Positions 26,801-39,907 of a DNA stretch of 64,000 nt are shown piece after piece. The notes beneath the pieces are model-generated. The model ran no database searches, was not told the origin of the DNA, and saw nothing but the letters and a program-made list of their open reading frames with translations. Source of the DNA: Trochalopteron elliotii. Its lineage: Eukaryota > Chordata > Aves > Passeriformes > Leiothrichidae. Within the stretch, counting starts at the first letter, position 1. The number at the start of each line of letters is the position of its first letter. The stretch covers positions 905,129-969,128 of the forward strand of contig JANPWX010000201.1 of the NCBI GenBank assembly GCA_024734555.1. The letters run 5' to 3'. The position numbers and the translations under genes are program-made.

Positions 26801-28820
26801 GGGGTGGTCATGGCTGTTGTGATCAGTCCATCATGCAGATGTTCTGTTGTCACATTTGTGCAATCAAAGGACAGGATGAAGAGACCAGCTCTTGCATGTA
26901 ATTATTTTTGTGTTTTCCTGCAAACTCCTTCATCACATTATTGAATTGCCCTACAGGTATGATTGTATTTACCTATGTAGGAATGAAATGGTTTTTTCCC
27001 ATTTTAATAGCTGAAGAAATGAGTCAGAATAGGAGTCATAAGTTTGCCATCAAGTGAGACCTCTACATTAGTGTAACAAACTGAACCATGGTATTTTATA
27101 TCCCAGACTCGTATCTTTGCCCAGGGGTAATGAACCCCTTGAATTGACTCACTCTGCTAAACCATGAAAAGCAAAAATGTGGTTTGTGACTTAATATATC
27201 CTGCCCTCCCTCCTGCCTCTGCTAAGGGACAAATACACCAGAAATGCCAGATAGACCACACTGCTTTTCTATCCTGTGTCCCTGTAGGAGAAAAACCCAG
27301 CCAGCCAGGATAATATTCCTGGTTTGCACACACAGAGAGCATGGCTGCCAGGTTTTCTCTCTGATCTTGTCTCAGTGGCACTGATAAGGCAGCAGGGAAG
27401 TGAGAATTGAGAAATACAGCTTCAGTCTTTATGGGGATTTGTTGCAAAGCTGCTTCGGAAAAAGCGTCATGTACATACAGAACTGGTGGTACTGGAGTGA
27501 GCAGAGAGAACTTTGTCACTGATTTCAAAGGATCAAAAAAGCAAAGAGTAGGAAGTTAATCAAAGATCAGTTCCCAGAACTATTAGCTCTGGCTCTGACC
27601 ACGGAGGTCATTGCACTGCCAGTTTTCTTTCTTCATCATCTCTCTGTCAGGTCTGTACTCACCTTTACAAGAGGAGTGAGTTGTGTAAAACACAGTGTAA
27701 GATAAGTCTGAAATATCAAAGCCTTTCCATTTAATGTCAGCCTCTGTTTTTCATTTAGGTGACAAGGTTAAAGGGGAGTCTCAAAACTCCAATGACTTAC
27801 TTTCCTTTCTTTCCTGTTAACTAAAATGCCACTATTTAAGAACTAAGTGTCTGACCCACATAACAAAGCTTATTAATAATAATTTTGTGAACAGGACTCT
27901 GTAATATTTTTCCTAAGTATCAGAAATTAATTTGATATTAATTATGTGATTCCAAGGTCATAGTACAATCTTCTGCTTGTGTATAATTAGTGTTTCTTTC
28001 TACCACTAGGGACAGTAAATGAGATAGAGCAAAGGAAGATATCTGCAGCTTGATTTGTATTCACTCCTACCAGCTCTAGCCCTGTCTGTCTTTGATTTTA
28101 GTGGAGTTACTCTTGATGAATAATAGTGAGTATTATACTTTGCAAAACACCTGTGAACAAATTTGTGGCCATTCTAATCCAGCAAACATCTGGACCAAAG
28201 GCTCAGGCTTGCAGACTCTTAAGCACAGAAGGATAACTTTTCATGTGAATCACCATATTGATATTTGTGAGCCAATTTAGATGAAATATTACAGCCTTTA
28301 CACAACACTCAAGACCATAATACAAGTGCAGTTGGAAAGGACCATTTTGTTATGCCAGAAACCTCCAGATATTTCCACAATGAAGATCACTTCTTGTCAA
28401 ATATTCCTGGGGGAGGTGGGGCATTGTGACCTAAATCAGCCTCACTCTGTGAAGGTACAGGGACAATCTTGGGCTTCTCAGTTATGTGGATCTGTGGGGG
28501 TTTTCTCAGAACTCCAGCACTCTTCCTGCCTACAGATGACTTCTGCTGAGCTACAGCTCCTCTTAATATACATATGGCTTTCATCTGCTCTCTGCAGAGG
28601 AGTAATTAGCTAGTAAGATAGGTTTGCATTTTTTTTTTCATTTAGAGCAACGTGTTATCAGACTTCATGGCATGTTCAGGCTTACCTTGAAAGCTCTTAC
28701 ACCACAGAAATTGTAATATTTTAGACTGAGTTTTCTGAACTGATTTTGTGTTACAGTGTGCAGAGGATTGCACCTTATTTTTTGAGTAACCATTACATGA
28801 ATGGTCATTGCAAAGAATTT

Positions 28821-28838
28821 AATTCAGTGAACTGAATT
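28821..28838. repeat. Perfect inverted repeat, 8-bp arms
   Basis: AATTCAGT and ACTGAATT are exact reverse complements separated by GA. Confidence 0.6.
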
Positions 28839-29424
28839 CAGTATAATTACTGCACAAAGAGGGATTCTTTCAACCAAAACCAGTTTGGGATTCTTGGGGG
28901 GCAAACTTCTCAGAGCTTTATGTTGAATTCTTTTTAATATAGTACTGTTTGCTTTGGATCAGGGCTCTCATCAGGATTAACTGCAGGTCAAATGTAAAAC
29001 AAGTAAAGTAAAACAAAGCAAAGTAAACAAAATGAGAAATAGACATTTCTAAAAGGATGAGGGCTTTTTTTATATCTCTTTGGCAACTCCTGGGTTCTGG
29101 AGTTTTAACTCAAAGACCTCTCATTCTTCCTTGCTGTCTTTTCTGTTTGTTTGGTGATCCTGGGGAGTTATTTTGTGCCTTTGTAGAAATTGTGAAGACC
29201 CATGGGCCACATGGTGATGGTCCATTTGATGTTTTCTTGGCACACAAACATGGTTTTTGCATCACACCAGTTCTTTCATTAATAGTGCACTTGACTCAGC
29301 TAACATCACTTCAAGTATTCTGCACTGACCCAACATTTAAAATCTACATTTAAAGTAAAACTTCCCTAAAAGTCACTGTAATACATCTGCCCATGTATAA
29401 TCTGGAGGGGGACATGCATAGCAG

Positions 29425-29459
29425 AGGGAATTATTAGAATGTCCAGGGAATTATTAGAA
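29425..29459. repeat. 15-bp direct repeat, 20-bp period
   Basis: AGGGAATTATTAGAA occurs exactly at 29425-29439 and 29445-29459. Confidence 0.85.
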
Positions 29460-29949
29460 ACAGCTGACTGCTCTGTGTTTGTCATTGTCATCTAATATTT
29501 GCAAATAGTGTGGGATTAAAAACAACACAGCACATAAACTCCTCTGCTTTGTTGCCTCAAAAAGCTGCACAAGCCCAAATTATGTTTGTTGTTTGATGAA
29601 AGACCATTACCAGCCAAAGAGGATCCATTTCTCTTGAAAAAACAGTATTTTGATCCTTGTTTGGTGAGAATTGTATTAAAGGCTGAAATGCAGTTTCTTT
29701 TTTTTTCATGGATAGAGGTTGGTCAGTGCTATGTCAGTTTGGAACACAGTGAATATTAGGCTGATAGAATTATTAAAATGTCTGTTATATGATATTGGCT
29801 TTTTAAAATTTTATTGTAGTATGTTAGTTTTGTCAATAAATCTATTCTGGCACAGAGTTTGTCAACCAGGTTCTAATACAGAATTCAGTGGTAGGTACTA
29901 AAGTCCCAAGCTCCTGAAATACTTAATGGTTTGGTGGTTTGTGGGGGTC

Positions 29950-29983
29950 TTTGTTTTGTTTTGTTTTGTTTTTGGGTTTTTTT
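29950..29983. repeat. (TTTTG)n microsatellite
   Basis: About four TTTTG units followed by a TTTTTGGG and T7 stretch. Confidence 0.9.
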
Positions 29984-30891
29984 GCTTTGAAAGATTCACT
30001 GGCTTGGTACTGAAGGTTTGATAGATTTGGAGGAACAAAATGTGCAGACAGGTGTGCAGCTGCTTCATTGAAATTTAAATTAGTCATGAATTCTCAGGAA
30101 TGAAATCAGCTCTTTCTGTCAGGAGTGTCTTGTGGAATTTCCCACTGAAATGCAGTTCCAATTGCCTGTGGTGAAGTGAGTGTTTTTTGAAAAAACTGAA
30201 ATCTTGACGCAGTCAGAAGGTTGCCTATAATGTATATTTAATTGCCATCGTGGAGGCCAATTTGCTTTTATGTATTTGGAGGCATATTTTATGGTTAATT
30301 TGTTTTTCAGTGTACAGAAGCATTCCCTTCTCAGTCCCCACATAAAATCCTTGATGAGGAGGTGCCCAGGGAGCTCCTTGGAGCTCAGGAGAAAATCAGG
30401 CTGCCTCATCTGTTGATTGAGGTTTTGAGTGGTCACTATTTCACGTTCTATTGAAGCCTCTAGCAGCACAGTTTCTTCTCTTTTTCCCTGTCAAGGATTT
30501 CTAATTCTGGGCAGCCATTCAGCCACACACTGCTATTTTTCATTCCAAAGAGCTTTTCCAACCATCCTCTCTTGTTTTGTTTCATCCATTCCTGTAATCT
30601 ATACTTGAGATGGAGGATTTTGGCTGTAGTTCTTAGACTTTATTGCTGAGAGACTAAAACACAGGCTTTGATTAGATTTAAAGGTTTGTTGTCTCTAGGA
30701 CATGTCTTTAAACACTTCAATTCCACCTAGTCTGTGGATGCTTATCTGTTCTGTAGTAGAAGTAGATGTAAATGGGATGCTTAAGCCCGTGACTACTTTT
30801 CAGTAAAATATTGTCATTTAGAATTGAGCAAATTCTTTCACCTTAAATTAAATAGCAGTAGAGTTCATTTTAATGGATTAACAATCAGCTG

Positions 30892-30909
30892 ATTGACAGA
30901 CCTTAAAAT
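30892..30909. promoter_or_regulatory. E-box palindrome overlapping a PBX-MEIS/PREP decamer
   Basis: CAATCAGCTGATTG (30892-30905) is a perfect 14-bp palindrome centred on the E-box CAGCTG. Its right half runs into TGATTGACAG (30900-30909), which is the known composite site bound by PBX with MEIS or PREP. The overlap of two developmental motifs is unusual. Whether proteins bind here is inference. Confidence 0.35.
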
Positions 30910-32198
30910 GTACCTGTTTGTGGGAAGTTAAAATGTCTTGAGAATGGTTTGAATGGGGCCCCCCACGAGGGAGCTCTGGGTCCCACACTACCCAGTTTGT
31001 TCAATAGTGAGCTCAGAGAATCTCTGCTGCTAAAATTTCCTGTAAATGATGCTAAGATCCTCATGGGAGTAAAAATAATGTGTCTATCTATGTCATACAG
31101 AGAAACAACATATGCACTCTGAGAGCATTTTGTATTTCTATTAAAACTAATTCCTGTAGTCTTAGGAAAGAAATTATTGTGCTGCAGTCATCCTGCTGTG
31201 TTGTATTTTAGAAACCAGAGACTCTGAGAAAGGTTCACCTGTGATGATGAGCAAGGACATGTGAGTTTCCAGTGTGATGTTCTGGCAAAAAGAACAGCTC
31301 AGGGAAGTGGAACCAGCACTCAGCTCCTGCAGCTGCTGAGCAGGAGTAGAAGCAGAGAGGTGACTTCCAGCTCAGGATGTGGAATTGGCAGGTTCAATAC
31401 AGGAATACTGTATGTCCCCAGCTTTTGGAAGCATTTTTGAGGGAAGATAGGGGATGGAATATAAAATCTTTAAGGAGAAGATGGATTTTAAAAAAGTGTT
31501 TTTTCTGTATCTTGACTGAATATTAATCAGTTACTGGAGAAAAAGATTTTCTGACAAACTGACTGCGAACAAAAGCATCTTCTACTCAGTTTGGAAAGAT
31601 CCTTGTCCATTTTCTGTCTGTTTTCAAATGCCTGGATTGAGAAACACAGAGGACTTCAGCTATGGGACAGTAATGTATTGATCTGGACTGGGGCTTGAAT
31701 GGAGGTAGACATACTGGAAAAAGGTGGCATTAAAAAGTAAATTCATTTGCCATTTAGGATTCCCTGTGTTTAGAAAGGAATTGGGGGCTTTTGGGATCAC
31801 AGTTTTCGCTTCAGGTCCTAAGGAATTGAACACATTTATTTGGAAGACTGAAGGCTCAGTTCTTCATTCGATGACCCAAAAGAAGTTGATTATACTCTTC
31901 TGAAAATTCATCCATATCCACCACGACATGGAAGCCTTTTTTATTGTGTCACATTTTGACAACGAAATAATTCTGAACACTTTTCTCCCAGAGAAGGAGA
32001 AAAGAAAATGTCTCAGAATGATTGACATCTCTCTATCGACTAAGTGCAGAGCACATTAAAGTTATAGATAACTTTTGTGCAAGTTACTGAAAGTGGAAGG
32101 CTCATTCAGGGAATTTTGCCAATAGCTCAGTGTGCTGAAAGGCCAGGGTGCAGGAGAATAGCCTAACCAAGTGACCTGCCATAGACTTTGTGTTCTTT

Positions 32199-32236
32199 AA
32201 AAAAAAAAACCACAAAAAGACCCGAAAACCAAAAGC
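32199..32236. repeat. A/C-rich low-complexity tract
   Basis: A12 followed by short A runs broken by C; it resembles the reverse complement of the T/G tracts elsewhere in the window. Confidence 0.75.
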
Positions 32237-33879
32237 AAGCACTTGTGCACTGTGTTGTTGTTATTGTTATAACTCACATGCTCATTATATCTTCAAATTC
32301 ACTAAAGGAATCATGGGTTAATCAGGATTTTAAAGTATCAAGGTGCATTTTGTGGTTGTCAGAATACATCCCCTTTGGTTCACACGTTTACTGTGCCCAC
32401 ACTTGGGCAAGGCTCATGCAGTTAATGTCTCTTCTCTGAAGAATCTGCCTGAATGAGTGAAGGAGAATGAGGAGAAGAAACTTGTGCCTTGCCTTTATTC
32501 AGGTTCTTTATATCTGTGAGCTTTTTTCCTAAGACAAGGAACAATTGAATTGTTTTTTGTTCCTCTATGACTTGGCTATTCTTCGCAGTGTGCACAGAAA
32601 ACTGCTATTTGTTTTTTGTTACTGAAAGATCTGGGTTGTTGAAAAGCTGTCAGACTTGCTTTTATCCTATAACATCTTCTCAGAGAGTTGAAAGTGCAGT
32701 TTGACATCTAGGGAGAAGAATCTAAAACCTCACTTTCAACTGCTTCTTTCTATTTTTCATGTTCCCAGAATGACTTTGTTTTTTCTCTTTTTTTTTTCTA
32801 AAATCATAACAGCGATACAGAATGTTTCTGTTTAGGCTCAGTCTGTATATTTGTGTGCTAGAGTATTGCAGTGATAATCAATAGCCGGTCTAAAGGTGCC
32901 TGTGGGCAGAGTCAAACCACAGAAAAAGTGTGATCTCGTGCCAGGGGACACACTGGAACTCTTGTGGCTGCTTGGCTGGAATGTCATGGCACTGCTCTTA
33001 ATTCTGCTTGGGGAAGGCACCTTTTCATCTTGCATGTTTGCAGATGTTGTGTTGTTGCTCCTCATGGGAGTCTGGGTTTAGTTAGTTAACCACAGACCTG
33101 GGGCACTGTCTGAGAGCTGGAAACTCAGCATGGGTCAGCCATACTCTGTTGAATCTGCAGGTTTCTAAAGAAACTACAAAAAAAAACCCAGATACTTCCA
33201 TATGGAGTACACTCTACTGTGGTGCTGGCATGTGAAAAGCTTTCTTCAGACTGACCTTAGTGCTGGAATTTGAAAATGATAGCAGACATTGTAACAGAGA
33301 TTGAGATTTCCTGCATTTGGTATAATCAGTTACTTAAACTTGGAATTCTTCTCTAATATCAGTCTGCAGTGTCTAGAGGCTGGGCTGAAGTCTGATTATT
33401 GGAAACCTCCCAATAGCAAACTCTTCCCTCTTCTGTGGTGTTGCACACTGAAATGACAAGGTTATATAACTTTGTGTCTTGGAAGGACAGAACAAGTGAC
33501 AAAGACAAGAAGTAACTAAAGATATGTCTAAGCTGAGACATAAAGTTGAGAAATTAGCACCAGTGCTTAGAAAATATTTTGCTCTAAAGAGTGAAATTCA
33601 CTTCTACAGGAATAAGGCAGACAACAGAAGTGCTGCTTAAAATATATTTAAAACACGCTAATAAATTCTGCATAGCATTTCTGCCAGAACCCAGAACACA
33701 AGTAAACATCACCTGTGTTTCCAAAGAAGTACTGGCAATTTTTCACCACGTTCTTCTTTTGAAGTACATCTTGGAGGTTTAATTGGTAGATTAGACCCAT
33801 TCAAACTGCAAGATTTGATCTGGCATGGTTACTGTTTGTATCTTTAAAAATAAAACGTCTATAAGTAAAAGGCACATCC

Positions 33880-33965
33880 GGAGCTAATGCAAATTTGCAT
33901 AGTGCCAATTAAGTTAATGATAGCATTATAGTAAATTATATTACTGATGTAATTGTGTTATTTAT
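33880..33965. promoter_or_regulatory. Double-octamer palindrome with homeodomain motifs, candidate enhancer core
   Basis: ATGCAAATTTGCAT (33887-33900) is a perfect 14-bp palindrome made of two overlapping POU octamers, ATGCAAAT on each strand. Within the next 60 bp follow CAATTAAG, GTTAATGA, AATTA and TGTAATTG cores. POU and homeodomain site pairing is typical of neural enhancers, and introns of this gene family are rich in conserved non-coding elements. The sequence is not simple repeat. Function is inferred only from motifs. Confidence 0.35.
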
Positions 33966-34974
33966 TTTTATCTTTGTACCTTTAAGTTGGCAGTGAGAAG
34001 TTTTTTTTTTTTAACTGTGATTGTAGAAGTTCTTAAATGTCAGTGGAACTAATAATATCAGATCATCATCTTGGATTATCATAAACTTTTAAATATTGCA
34101 AAATCTAGAGCTTCGAACATGACAGTTGCAGAAATGTTTGGAAGCAAAGATGTTGGCTCTTCCTTTTTAAAAAATCCAAAGCCAAATCAATAACTATCTA
34201 GAGCTCCAACCTGAATCAGTCTCTGTTGATTAGGTGAAATTACCCTGGCATTGAAGCCAATTGGAATTGCTGAAAACTGTTTTGTTCTTCTGTTGGTTGC
34301 TGTTAAAAGTCTGTCCCAATGGCTTCTGTCAGAATCGAAGTGTATCCCCACTAGTGATGATAAAGTAGATTTCACTGCTAGTGAGGGACTAAGTGATTGA
34401 TATTTAGGAGTGAAGCATGCCCTGATAAGTCATGCCTTCTCCTTTTCCAGCTTGGAATACATCATTTGAGGGGAAGCTGAAATTGAAAGAGGCATAAATT
34501 TGTGGGAGAGACACATATGGGGATGAAGGGAATTTACTGTACTTTTTCTTGAGCCTCTGGAGATGATAGAGGAAATTATTTATTATTCATGACAATTTTG
34601 CAATCAAAGCTGACGGCAGTAAAATATGTGATTAATAGACTGTTCCTTAAGCAGATCACCAATAGGAATAAACAGATAATGCGTAGGAGGTATTCCCATC
34701 TGTACATATGTATTAAGTATTATTGAAAATTACATTTTTCTTTGTCTCTGCTTCAGCTATATGTCGAATAATAAAACTTAGCCCTCCTTGAGCTCCTGCC
34801 TCAAGCATCCCTATTTCTATGTGTGCGCTCGATCACTGGAATACTAACATTATTGCTATTGATACTGTGCTTGGTGTAATTGATCTTAGCCCACTTATCC
34901 CTATTGCTCAGAGTGAATAGGATTTCAGCTGTGCTCAGAATAGTTGTATTCCCTCCCAGTTTGTGATTTCATGC

Positions 34975-35470
34975 ACGTTTGAGTGACATAACAGCAGCTT
35001 TATCCGAGCGTGCTGTAGTTCAGCAGGCGTTATCATGGGTGGATCATAACGGCTTTAAGCCTTATTTTTTGTGACATAAAGCTGGTAGGGAGAAACATAA
35101 CAAGAGCAGTCATTGTGAGCAACTGCTGGGCTCTTGTGTAGACAAATGGCAAGAGCCACCACGGTTCCCTGCCCTTCCGTGCCACAGCGCCGCGTAAATC
35201 ACCGCGGTGATTGGGATACTCGCTGGTGGCCGTGATGGCCCACATTATGAGACCCTGAGATTTCAGGTCTCCCACCGTTTTTTGGAAGGCAAAGATAATT
35301 CTGCAGATAGCTCAGGAAAGGTATTTTTTTTCTCTGCTTGTTCTGGTAGCTGAACCCGCATGGGATAATTGTTCTTGGGAATCCAGGCGTAAAGCGACGT
35401 TACCTCTTTAGTGTCCCAAAATTGGCTCTTTTAATAGCGGTGAGCTTGTAACGTTTACAGCTCTGTGACA
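34975..35470. promoter_or_regulatory. CpG-enriched block with a 16-bp palindrome, candidate regulatory element
   Basis: By eye about 20 CpG dinucleotides fall in some 460 bp, whereas most 60-bp lines of this window have none or one. Seven fall in 35161-35220 alone. At 35197-35212 lies AATCACCGCGGTGATT, a perfect 16-bp palindrome. A second imperfect dyad (GAGACC...GGTCTC) lies near 35250. No repeat family is recognised. A small - strand frame (35033-35275, 80 codons) crosses the block without a known domain. CpG retention suggests either an unmethylated regulatory element or recent GC-rich sequence. Confidence 0.4.
35197..35212. repeat. Perfect 16-bp palindrome
   Basis: AATCACCGCGGTGATT equals its own reverse complement and contains CCGCGG flanked by inverted AATCA/TGATT arms. 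It is the longest gapless palindrome I noticed in the window. Confidence 0.8.
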
Positions 35471-35603
35471 GCTGCTGTTGTAGGATACAGCAGCACTATT
35501 TTATCCCATATAGGAAGATCTTTTTCATTATGGTAGCAAAAACCTGCTAAATAACAATCTTTGTAACATAATTGCCTTCCCCATAGCAAATCAGAAAGTG
35601 GCA

Positions 35604-35611
35604 TATATAAG
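35604..35611 (+). promoter_or_regulatory. TATA-box-like site
   Basis: TATATAAG follows GGCA and is preceded by a CArG-like CCCATATAGG (near 35506). A start site would fall near 35635. No gene or open frame of note follows, so this could be an enhancer-RNA promoter or simply AT-rich sequence. Confidence 0.15.
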
Positions 35612-36060
35612 GACAGGTTTTGAGGCAAAGAGCATTACTGCTTGCAGACTTTATCCTTGCAAAATATAAGAGCTAAGTTTGTGTTAGGAGGCCGTTCTTA
35701 GCTCAAACGTCCTTTCAAATCTTTGTGCCTTTCCACATTGTCGTGGGACTGTCCTTGGAAATACTGAGCATTCAGTTCTCACTGTCTGCCTGCTCTCAGA
35801 AGTACTCCATCATTTCTGGTGATTCTGTATCTAATGTTCAGATACCAACTTTACTTTTCCATGTTCATGGCCATTTTAATATATCACAGCTGAATCTATG
35901 CCTGAGACCTTGGTCATTATTCATTCTTCTTTATTCATCCTCAAAACCAGGTGATGATCACTCCTGGAAATGGAATTAAATGATGTTCTTTCAGCCTGAA
36001 AATCCAGGGGAAGAGCAGAGCATACTGTGCAGCCAGCATTTTTGAGAATGCGTTACTGCT

Positions 36061-39000
36061 AGAAACAAAAGTAACATGAATTATTTACCTAGAAATATTA
36101 AACTGGCTTGAGATCACTGCTGGAAATAGTGGGAGTTCTGGGCCTTGTGAATCATTCGTGAAGCTTTATTTAACAGACTTCTTTTTGTCTTTGCAGATCA
36201 CTGAATCATATTTTATAACTTTCAGGATGTTTCTGTGGGTTTCATTCTACTTATAATAGGTTGGGGTTTTTTCAGTGCTTTGTAAGGAAGCACAGACCAG
36301 TAAAGTTACATTTTTATGTTTGCTTTTTTCACACATCAGGAGGAATGGAAAGGAGGAGGAGTGCTGTGGGGAAGGAAGAGGTGTGTTGTAGTTTCTGCTT
36401 GATCATATACTTTATGCTGTGTTTACAGGCACTGGGAGCTGAGACACCCCAAAAACTGAATAAAAACATCCATGGATAGGATGGCCTTTAGCTACTCCTG
36501 AGGTTTGTTCAGTGGCTCTCACAGCCTACAGTGGTCTAATGTTTACTTATTTTTCAGGAGATTGTATTAAAAATACTGCTTAATAGAACCAGAAATTTGT
36601 TTTCCCACATGTGAACATTTACACTCTTAACATCTGGAGATGCACCAGCTAATGCTGATTCATTAATATTCAAATGTGGGTTTCTAATGCTATTCTTGGG
36701 ACTTTTTAATCTGTAATAGTTTCAAAGTCTGAAGTAACATTGCTGTAGGAATAAAAGGAAGAAACCCATGAGTTACTTTGGAGCCCCAATGCAAACACTC
36801 GGTGCTTGATGTGGTGTCACGGTGAGCACTGGGGCTTTTCCTCATAAATCCTCTTCTAAAGGAAATGAGGTAAAATGAGGGGGAAAAAAAGAAATCCTAG
36901 CTGTATTTAAGGAAAAGAAGATAAATGCTAGAAATATCAAAACCTTTAAATTCAGAGAAGAGGTCCTCCTCTTCCCCCTGATGAAAGAAGAGCTGCAACC
37001 ACTACTTGCCATGAGAGGCAGAGAAGCTACAGATCACAATGACATCCCGAGTCTTCCCGGGAACATGGGGTGTGTGTGACAAAGAAGCACACTGAAAAAA
37101 ACACTTGAATGGCACTTAGAGGCAGTCTACCTCCAGAACAGCTCATCCTGGGAAAAATACACAGCCCAGCAGGTATAATTATACAATGTTTCTTTACATT
37201 TCTTACAAAATCTCTGGTGGTAAGAGGTATTTCTCAGGAATACTGCTCTTTTCAAATATACATTTAATAAAAAGCATACAACAACCAAATCTGTTGGTGG
37301 TAGTCAGATGATTTACCTGTTCATAGCACAGGTCAGATAATTTTTTGTATTCAATCTGACTCCTTGCTGCTGGAAATGATAAATTTGTAAAGAAAAAAAC
37401 TAACTAATGAATAAAATGGATTCTTCTACTGGGTAGGCTTTCTCTGCTTTGTGCCTAAGATTTTTCTACCAAGACATATCAAGACAAATCAATCAATTTG
37501 ATTTATCTATAAAGGAAGAGGAGAGTACAAGTGACCTGCAGAACCTTTGCATCCCCAGGGAGGGAATGGAAAAAAAATCTAAACAATAATTAATTTCTAC
37601 TGATAGTTTTAATTGTTTCTACTCCCCTGCTAACCTGCAACAATAAAGAGAACAGAGTGGCTCTTAGTTCTCTACTGCTTGCCTAGCTGGGGGCTTGTGG
37701 GGGTACATATCACTGAAGCAAGAGACTTTTAATCATCCACATTAGAAAGGGAATATATTCACCCATATAACTCCCTCTAAAAGAAGTTTGTTAGTATCAA
37801 ATGTACATATACAATACTCTATGTACTTATGGTGCCTGTGGAAATGCACTCACTTTATCCTAAAGTTAATACTAGATTCATTATAGGATTTGCTTTAGGG
37901 CATCTCCAAAGAAGAATATAAATTGTATTTCTGCATTCACCATATGCATGGAGTTGCCATCTCTGTGAGTTACTTTTTCATCTTCAATAAGATTCAGACA
38001 GTTAGAGGGAGAAGTAGGATTGCTGCAGCACCGTGTGACTGGAGCCTGTCTGGAAGCCTTTCCTCTCACAGCACTGATTGATCCCGGACATAACAGCAGT
38101 TCTCAGTTCTTTTTGAAGAGTTGCATGTAGTTAAAGCAAGGTTTGGCTGCTGTGGGTGCTGAAGTGATGGTGTTTTGTCCTTTCTGATATCACCATGAAG
38201 CTTGCTCGTTTTCAGCTAAAAACCTGACTGAATGTTTTGCCATAGCAGCTGAACTGAAAAAAAACAGAGGGAAGTATGTACATTTATGTAAAAATGCTGA
38301 TTGTGGATCAGCTCAACTACTGAGATGCTTAAGGATTTTTGTTGAATGGGGAAACTTTGAAGTAAATGAGGCTCTAAGTTATATTGAACAAATCTAAATG
38401 TCTGAATCACGGAGTGTTTTAGGAGCAATTAATGGAACAAGAAGGAAAACCAAGTTCTTTTCTATTTTGTAGTGTTTCTGACTTTTTTTTTTTGAGATGT
38501 GGCAAAACTCTTTCAAGTCTTTTCAGTTCAATCAGTCTGGAAAGTTAGGACCAACCCACACAAACAGGGACAGGTTATCTGTAAGGTCAGATCCTACTTC
38601 CTACAACTTGGCTTAAAGCTGTTGTGATCGCCACTGAGGTTATTTGAACCTGATTTTGTGCTCACTTGGGCGACAGTGCCATCTGTCATGTCAAAAGGCA
38701 TAGTGGTAAAACATCTCCAGCTGAAGCACACAGCTTGAGCTCTACTTTCAAAAGCTGATCTAAGTGATTTTATTTTCCTCTTCCCTTTCTCCAAAATACT
38801 TAACTCTTCTAATGATCAAAATCTTAGTGTGGTTCACCCCATTCCAAGGAGCCTCTAGGTTCTGCCACTGAGGTAACTTCTCTTTTAGAACTAAAAAGTA
38901 ATCCTTTGAAGGAATTAATGAAAACTTCTAGCTATAGATCTATGAAATTTATTGTATACCTCTTGTTTTGCCCAGCTTTTTCAGACTTCTCTCTGCAGCC

Positions 39001-39907
39001 TTTTCTGCAATATCAGTTCATATTGATAGAAGTTGAAGGTGCAGGAGTCTTGAGTCATCACTACGTGTCTAGGGAAAAGTCTCCTCTCTTTGTTAAAAAA
39101 ATCATTAAAAATAGGTCATCATTAAAATAAAAACAGGAGTTTAATGTACTTTATAGTGGCTCTGCTTCTGTTACATTTAGTGCTAAGATCACCGTTTTTC
39201 AAATTTGTGGAAGAAGTGCTAATGTTATATCTGCTATTTATGCTATAAAATGTACTTTTTCCCATTAAAAGAAATATCACAGAGTAGCACGTGACTGATA
39301 GGCAATATCAGAATACAATCTGCAGAGAGTAAAACTCAATTCTCTGCATCACTGGAAGGATTCAGACATGTAAGAATTCTGAAGCTGAATTTTGAGCTGT
39401 AAGCACTTGTTTTCTCTCTTGGACTGCCACTGTTCCCTGCAGGTGTTGTTGAGGTGGGTGCTTGGTTAAGCTGGATGTAGTATTTTGTTTCAAAGCCAGT
39501 TTAATCTCAAAGCCCCGTGTCTTTTACTTAAATAATTATAGCCTGTGCTACTACCTCCCATCAATACTGGGGTAATCTGTGCTAAGAAATACTATGCACA
39601 GTTATAAACTAGACACCAAATAATAATGACTTAGTAAAACCCTCCAAATGGCCTTTTTAAATGGGAAGTCTGTGTGGTGGCACCACACACACCATATTAA
39701 ATTGATTAGTATGTAGCTTTAAAAGGCAAAATTACAGTGGAGATATTACATGTAGCACCATATAAAGTGCTGCACCTAGAATATAATGAGGTTAAAGTCC
39801 TTGCAAGATTACAAAAAGCCAGTGCTGAAAGTCACCCCACTGATGTGCTGTTGCTTCTGCAGGAAATTCTCACTTTTGTAGCCAGAGTGGCACTGAAATC
39901 ACCAATA
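36061..39907. other. Intronic stretch without a supportable gene
   Basis: AT-rich non-coding sequence. Apart from a small foldback (AAATCAA...TTGATTT near 37485-37503) I see no repeats, RNA genes or conserved coding motifs. Confidence 0.6.

Larger units (their letters stand above)
20252..33879. other. Intronic stretch without a supportable gene
   Basis: AT-rich intron with stops in all frames. It includes local duplications (20779-20809, 29425-29460), an 8-bp-arm inverted repeat (28821-28838), a T/G tract (29950-29983), an E-box/TALE palindrome (30892-30909) and an A/C tract (32199-32236). The longest frame, 123 codons on the - strand at 27157-27528, has no recognisable domain. Confidence 0.6.
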
